Shown one piece after another: positions 25,381-28,376 of a DNA stretch of 28,376 nt. This DNA is from a bacterium (lineage in GTDB: Bacteria > Ratteibacteria > UBA8468 > B48-G9 > JAFGKM01). Position 1 is the stretch's first letter, and every line of letters begins with the position of its first letter. A program made the position numbers and the translations under genes. The notes beneath the pieces are model-generated. The model had not been told where the DNA came from. It worked only from the letters and a program-made list of their open reading frames with translations, and made no database searches. The stretch is taken from NCBI GenBank assembly GCA_023230585.1, contig JALNXB010000026.1, positions 1 to 28,376 on the forward strand, in the 5' to 3' direction.

Positions 25381-26394
25381 TTATTCATTTGTTTGTCTAT
25401 AGCGTCTTATAGACGGGTAGGAAATACGTGATAACACTTCGGGTGTTTTAGGTTCTTCTGGTCCTGATTTTGCAAATATTGATGTATGAACCACTGTATC
25501 TTCTACAACAACTAAAGATGTGCCGTTACCTCTTCTTCCAGTAATACTAACGTTCATACCTTTACCGGGTGATTTTTTTGCTTCAAATCCTGATTCAACA
25601 ATATCAGAAAGAAAGGTCTCTATTTCCCCTATTTTTATATTTTTTTTCACTTTCTCTTTTGATAATATTTCAAGCACATAACTTCTAATTATTTTAGGCA
25701 TTATCTTTTTACAGGTACTCTCTATGTCAAATACATCCATTCCAAAAATCTCTCCGTTGATTGCAAAGACCGCTCCTATCTGCCCTTCTCTTATGGGAAA
25801 AGCATCTCTATATTCCTCAATTCGTGGTTTCTCTTTTTCGTAAATATCGCTCATAGCAGAGGTTGGAGAGTTAGTTTTCGAAGTTGCCATCCTATGACAT
25901 ACATTATTCCAGACTTTTTGCTGATTGGCTTGAAAATTCTCTCTTGTTTTCATTGATTCTACAACTGAATCCTTCTGTATTTTCCTTAAAGTAGCATAAG
26001 AAATATTTGGACTTGAATAAAACTTGTCAGATGTGTGCCTCCATCTGCCTTCTTCAACACACGAAACTGGAATGCTTATTGTACTTTCTTTGGGCACCAT
26101 TAAACTTATATTTACAATTCTGTTTTGTTTAGCTCCAACAAGTTCTTCTCCATCCATAATAAAAACATCTTCTTTCCCTGTGTTTACTACTCTAATAAGT
26201 GGAACTATAGCTGAACCCATCTCTTCAACTACTAAAGTATTTTTTGCAATGGCTTCGTCTAAAGTTATATACTCATAAACTGATTTTATGTTGCTCTTTA
26301 AAGAAAAAACACTCAACCCGTCTTTATCTGTTCTGCCACCTACTGTAAGAGATTTTAAGAAACGTAACAGTGTCGCTTGAGATTTTACTTCCAT
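25381..26394 (-). CDS. ARPP-1 domain protein (DUF6569-like)
   Basis: A 337-residue soluble protein without signal peptide or TM helices. The central motif IMDGEELVGAKQNRIVNISL (about 78-97) is the hallmark of the ARPP-1 family, whose members are linked by gene neighbourhood to ADP-ribosylglycohydrolase and rhodanese/phosphatase-like genes. Their biochemical role is unproven. It is followed by SIPVSCVEEGRWRH, also typical. The start is supported by AAGGAGG at good spacing. It lies 50 nt after the MerR-like gene on the same strand and ends at a strong terminator, so it is likely the last gene of that regulator's transcript. Confidence 0.8.
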   Translation of the reverse strand: MEVKSQATLLRFLKSLTVGGRTDKDGLSVFSLKSNIKSVYEYITLDEAIAKNTLVVEEMGSAIVPLIRVVNTGKEDVFIMDGEELVGAKQNRIVNISLMVPKESTISIPVSCVEEGRWRHTSDKFYSSPNISYATLRKIQKDSVVESMKTRENFQANQQKVWNNVCHRMATSKTNSPTSAMSDIYEKEKPRIEEYRDAFPIREGQIGAVFAINGEIFGMDVFDIESTCKKIMPKIIRSYVLEILSKEKVKKNIKIGEIETFLSDIVESGFEAKKSPGKGMNVSITGRRGNGTSLVVVEDTVVHTSIFAKSGPEEPKTPEVLSRISYPSIRRYRQTNE

Positions 26395-26444
26395 ATTCCT
26401 TCCTCCTTAGCCCCAAACTAAAATATGAGGCAAATAAGTTTTTG

Positions 26445-27077
26445 TTACCTGTTTTTCTCCGTATCAAGGTATATTCTTAACCTAGCTGCAATCTTCTCAA
26501 GAAACTCTTCTTTATCTTCTCTGCTACCCTTGATAATATCGGTTCTTATATTTAATTCTACTCCCTCTTTTACAACCACTCTTAACCACTCCTGAGATAC
26601 TTTTAATTCTTCTTTCACTTTCTTAAAAGATACCTTTTCTCTAAATATAGCCTCTATTTTATTTTCATTAAGGAATTTTTGTTTTCTGTCCATTGGTGAT
26701 ACCAAACGAGAGTATTCAGAATATCCGTTTTGTCCGCTTATAATTAGTTCTTCCATTCTTTCTTCTTCCATATCTTTAATCATATCTTTAATTTTATTGA
26801 GAGATAGGTATTGTGCTTGAAGATGTTTTATAATCAGTATTTGTAAAAGATGTCTATATGTAAAACGAGAAGAACTCTCCGAAACTTCGTAAGGTTTGTC
26901 AACAAGCCCTTCATTGATATAATACCGAACTGTCCTTTCATCAGGATAGACAGAAACACGGTACCTTTTCTGTTCGCTTGCTATGTGTGGAATTATTTGA
27001 GCCGCTACTATTACAAGTTCATCTAAGGTAGAATACTCTTTATTTTTAAAGGAATTTAGAAGTTTTTGTTTAATCAT
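26445..27077 (-). CDS. MerR-family-like transcriptional regulator
   Basis: A protein of about 210 residues with a winged-helix MerR DNA-binding region. DERTVRYYINEGLVDKP, then SRFTYRHLLQILIIKHLQ and SLNKIKDMI, match the helix-turn-helix, wing and following helix of the family. About 40 residues precede this domain, unlike classic MerR proteins, which start at it. The C-terminal part is helical and charged, with no Cys cluster for metal binding. ATG 27077 is chosen: a TTG at 27113 in the same frame is part of the TTGACA -35 box and cannot be translated from that promoter. The mRNA would be nearly leaderless. A palindrome in the spacer suggests self-regulation. Confidence 0.82.
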   Translation of the reverse strand: MIKQKLLNSFKNKEYSTLDELVIVAAQIIPHIASEQKRYRVSVYPDERTVRYYINEGLVDKPYEVSESSSRFTYRHLLQILIIKHLQAQYLSLNKIKDMIKDMEEERMEELIISGQNGYSEYSRLVSPMDRKQKFLNENKIEAIFREKVSFKKVKEELKVSQEWLRVVVKEGVELNIRTDIIKGSREDKEEFLEKIAARLRIYLDTEKNR

Positions 27078-27084
27078 TAAGAGT

Positions 27085-27113
27085 GTTTTACCTGAAAAAG
27101 TATATACTGTCAA
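27085..27113 (-). promoter_or_regulatory. MerR-like gene promoter with operator palindrome
   Basis: On the minus strand a perfect TTGACA (27113-27108) is 17 nt from TAAAAC (27090-27085), which ends seven nt before the ATG. The perfect palindrome AGTATATACT (27099-27108) lies between them, and a third half-site (ATACT..AGTAT at 27104-27119) flanks the -35. Classic MerR promoters have 19-20-bp spacers, so control here may be simple repression. Confidence 0.6.
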
Positions 27114-27157
27114 TAGTATTTACTAAATTTTATAAAACTTGAATAAGGGGAATTGGG

Positions 27158-27709
27158 TCAAAGGTATATTTTCTTTAGAGTATCAAGGAGATGATGGAAC
27201 TCATCGTGTTTGCCTACTCCAATTTTTTCTACCTCTATTATATCAAACTCTTTAAAAAGTTCTTTTTGCATTTCCAAGTTTAAGAGGATATCTGCAATGG
27301 GAAAGAAAAAATAGTTTTCTTTATCTATATGTTTTCTTAGGTGGTGGGCATATTTTGAAATATTTTCTTCCATTTCTGAGGTATCTGCTCTACCTTTTTT
27401 ATATTCTAAGATAGAGTTAGATATATTTTTTACTGCTCTGCGGCCTTTTGTATGTTCTTTATTTAAAATATCTATCGAGTCTTGAAGAGTGCTACCCTGT
27501 TCTGTTTGTAAAATAGCAGGGAAAAGGATATCTTCTTCTTTGGTATGATGACACTTGTCTACAAAGATTTGCAAAAATTCAAGAATACTGTCAAGATGTG
27601 AAGTGTCAACTTTTTCTCCTTTTTGAAGTTTTTTGCATATACCTTCCATTATGTTTAGCATAAGATTTATACCTTTATGTTCATCTTTAAGATTTTCTGT
27701 TGCTATCAT
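27158..27709 (-). CDS. Hemerythrin HHE domain protein
   Basis: A 183-residue four-helix protein with a non-haem di-iron site. Ligand candidates are all present: H11, H54 or H55, E58 or E59 (HHTKEEDILFP), H86 (EHTKGR), and H123, H127 and E131 (HHLRKHIDKENYFFFP). Such cytoplasmic HHE proteins bind or react with oxygen or NO, or help repair iron centres; which applies here cannot be told. AGGGGG precedes the ATG. It follows the DUF488 gene by 17 nt and precedes the MerR-like gene by 80 nt. Confidence 0.9.
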   Translation of the reverse strand: MIATENLKDEHKGINLMLNIMEGICKKLQKGEKVDTSHLDSILEFLQIFVDKCHHTKEEDILFPAILQTEQGSTLQDSIDILNKEHTKGRRAVKNISNSILEYKKGRADTSEMEENISKYAHHLRKHIDKENYFFFPIADILLNLEMQKELFKEFDIIEVEKIGVGKHDEFHHLLDTLKKIYL

Positions 27710-27726
27710 TGGCTTTCCCCCTTTTA

Positions 27727-28089
27727 TTACAATTTTTTGGACTCAAAGTATTCTTTTAAAACTATTGCGTTGTTCCTAATTTCATCTTTTGCGGAATATA
27801 GCAGAGTAATGACATCTTTCTCTTTTATATATTGTGTTAGTTTAAGTAGAGATTCACTATTATTGGTTCTGATTTCTTCAAGGTATTTTTCTTTAAAATC
27901 TTTCCATTTGGCAGGGTTATGTGAAAACCATTTGCGAAGAGCAGTTGTAGGCGCAACTTCTGGCAACCATTCTGTTAATGAGGCCCGCTCCTTTGAAATA
28001 CCTCGAGGCCACAAACGGTCAACAAGAAGCCTTACGCCATCTTCTTTTGAGACAGTTTCATATATACGTTTTATTTTTATTTGTCCCAT
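27727..28089 (-). CDS. DUF488 (YeaO-like) family protein
   Basis: A protein of 120 residues with the family's conserved RLLVDRLWPRGISKERA and WLPEVAPTTALRKWFSHNP segments. The family's function is not established. The ATG at 28089 is chosen because GAGG lies six nt upstream and conservation begins at IKIKRIYE; an in-frame start at 28128 would add 13 unconserved residues. It is probably co-transcribed with the hemerythrin gene 17 nt downstream. No clear promoter was found in the A+T-rich gap upstream. Confidence 0.88.
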   Translation of the reverse strand: MGQIKIKRIYETVSKEDGVRLLVDRLWPRGISKERASLTEWLPEVAPTTALRKWFSHNPAKWKDFKEKYLEEIRTNNSESLLKLTQYIKEKDVITLLYSAKDEIRNNAIVLKEYFESKKL

Positions 28090-28168
28090 AAAAACCTCAG
28101 TTTTTTTTATATAATAGTTATACTTCAAAATGTGGGAAAAAGAAAGGGGTAAAAAAGTATGCAGTGTC

Positions 28169-28188
28169 TACTCACTCTGGGACTACGG
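28169..28188 (+). repeat. Dispersed repeat TACTCACTCTGGGACTACGG, copy 3
   Basis: Nineteen of 20 bases identical to 6541-6560. Confidence 0.75.
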
Positions 28189-28283
28189 CGCATACACCTT
28201 CTACTTAACAATCGGGCACTCTGAGAACTCTCCCTTCTGCATATAAGACATCTCCGAAGGGCTTAACAGGCTCAGAGTAGAAG

Positions 28284-28307
28284 AACAAAAGGGCTAAACC
28301 TTTTGTT
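28284..28307. repeat. Palindrome AACAAAAGG/CCTTTTGTT
   Basis: Perfect 9-bp arms around a 6-nt loop. There is no T-tract after the stem on either strand. Confidence 0.6.
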
Positions 28308-28323
28308 AACAGCCCCCCATTCC

Positions 28324-28357
28324 GTCTTTGCGAGCTGTTTTTTAGCGTGGCAATCTC
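28324..28357 (-). repeat. Dispersed repeat TTGCGAGC..GCGTGGCAATCTC, copy 2
   Basis: Inverted relative to the copy at 12100-12134. Confidence 0.75.
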
Positions 28358-28376
28358 GCCGAAGGCGAAAAAGGAA

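Larger units (their letters stand above)
28090..28376. other. Terminal intergenic region, repeats only
   Basis: No gene is visible in these 287 nt. It contains the third TACTCACTC repeat (28169-28188), a 9-bp-arm palindrome (28284-28307), AGCCCCCCATTCCGT shared with the terminator at 25301-25340, and the TTGCGAGC..GTGGCAATCTC repeat. Confidence 0.7.

Noticed and set aside
27078..27113. TTG start for the MerR-like regulator
   Set aside because: The TTG is the first part of a perfect TTGACA -35 element, so it would lie upstream of the transcript.
28090..28128. Earlier ATG for the DUF488 protein
   Set aside because: It adds 13 residues with no family conservation, and the GAGG site is placed for 28089.
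1..28376. tRNA, rRNA, riboswitch, prophage or transposase genes
   Set aside because: No cloverleaf, rRNA-like segment, known riboswitch core, integrase or transposase motif was seen on either strand by eye.

Overview
This window reads as a low-GC (A+T-rich by eye), Gram-negative-type bacterial chromosome. Evidence for two membranes: a complete RND/adaptor/TolC efflux operon, several Sec signal peptides, a secreted heparinase-like lyase and a very large periplasmic-type alpha-2-macroglobulin. Genes start mostly at ATG behind AGGAGG-like ribosome sites, and intergenic gaps hold many short palindromic repeats. The large macroglobulin with aromatic-rich inserts and the heparinase-like protein recall PVC/Omnitrophota-like uncultured lineages. 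No rRNA or marker gene is present, so that placement is only a guess.

Layout. (1) 1-274: repeat-bearing leader. (2) 275-6427 (+): 2050-residue alpha-2-macroglobulin-like protein whose thioester motif is lost. (3) 6428-6707: non-coding, dense in palindromes. (4) 6708-11985 (-): type I restriction-modification operon hsdR-hsdM-hsdS, each pair overlapping by ATGA, with a strong promoter at 12054-12082. (5) 12168-12880 (-): overlapping HEPN/MNT toxin-antitoxin-type pair. Sections 4 and 5 form a small defence island with repeats at both ends. (6) 12881-13210: second repeat cluster. (7) 13211-19130 (-): tolC-like, adaptor and RND pump genes. (8) 19497-22469 (+): an unrecognised 595-residue protein and a NifS-fold protein missing the catalytic-cysteine loop. 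(9) 22480-25161 (-): secreted TPR-heparinase II/III-like protein, convergent with section 8. (10) 25301-28089 (-): DUF488 and hemerythrin genes, then a MerR-like regulator and an ARPP-1-like protein, closed by a clear intrinsic terminator. (11) 28090-28376: further repeats.

How the parts fit. The RM and HEPN/MNT genes are probably nucleic-acid defence or stress functions. The efflux operon exports small hydrophobic compounds. The DUF488/hemerythrin/MerR/ARPP-1 run looks like a redox- or gas-responsive module, but its signal is unknown. The oddest gene is the cysteine-desulfurase-fold protein. It keeps the PLP-binding residues but has an in-frame gap of about nine residues where the nucleophilic cysteine should be, and it sits 75 nt downstream of a gene of unknown function. 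Two genes (HEPN and the MerR-like regulator) appear to be transcribed as leaderless mRNAs.
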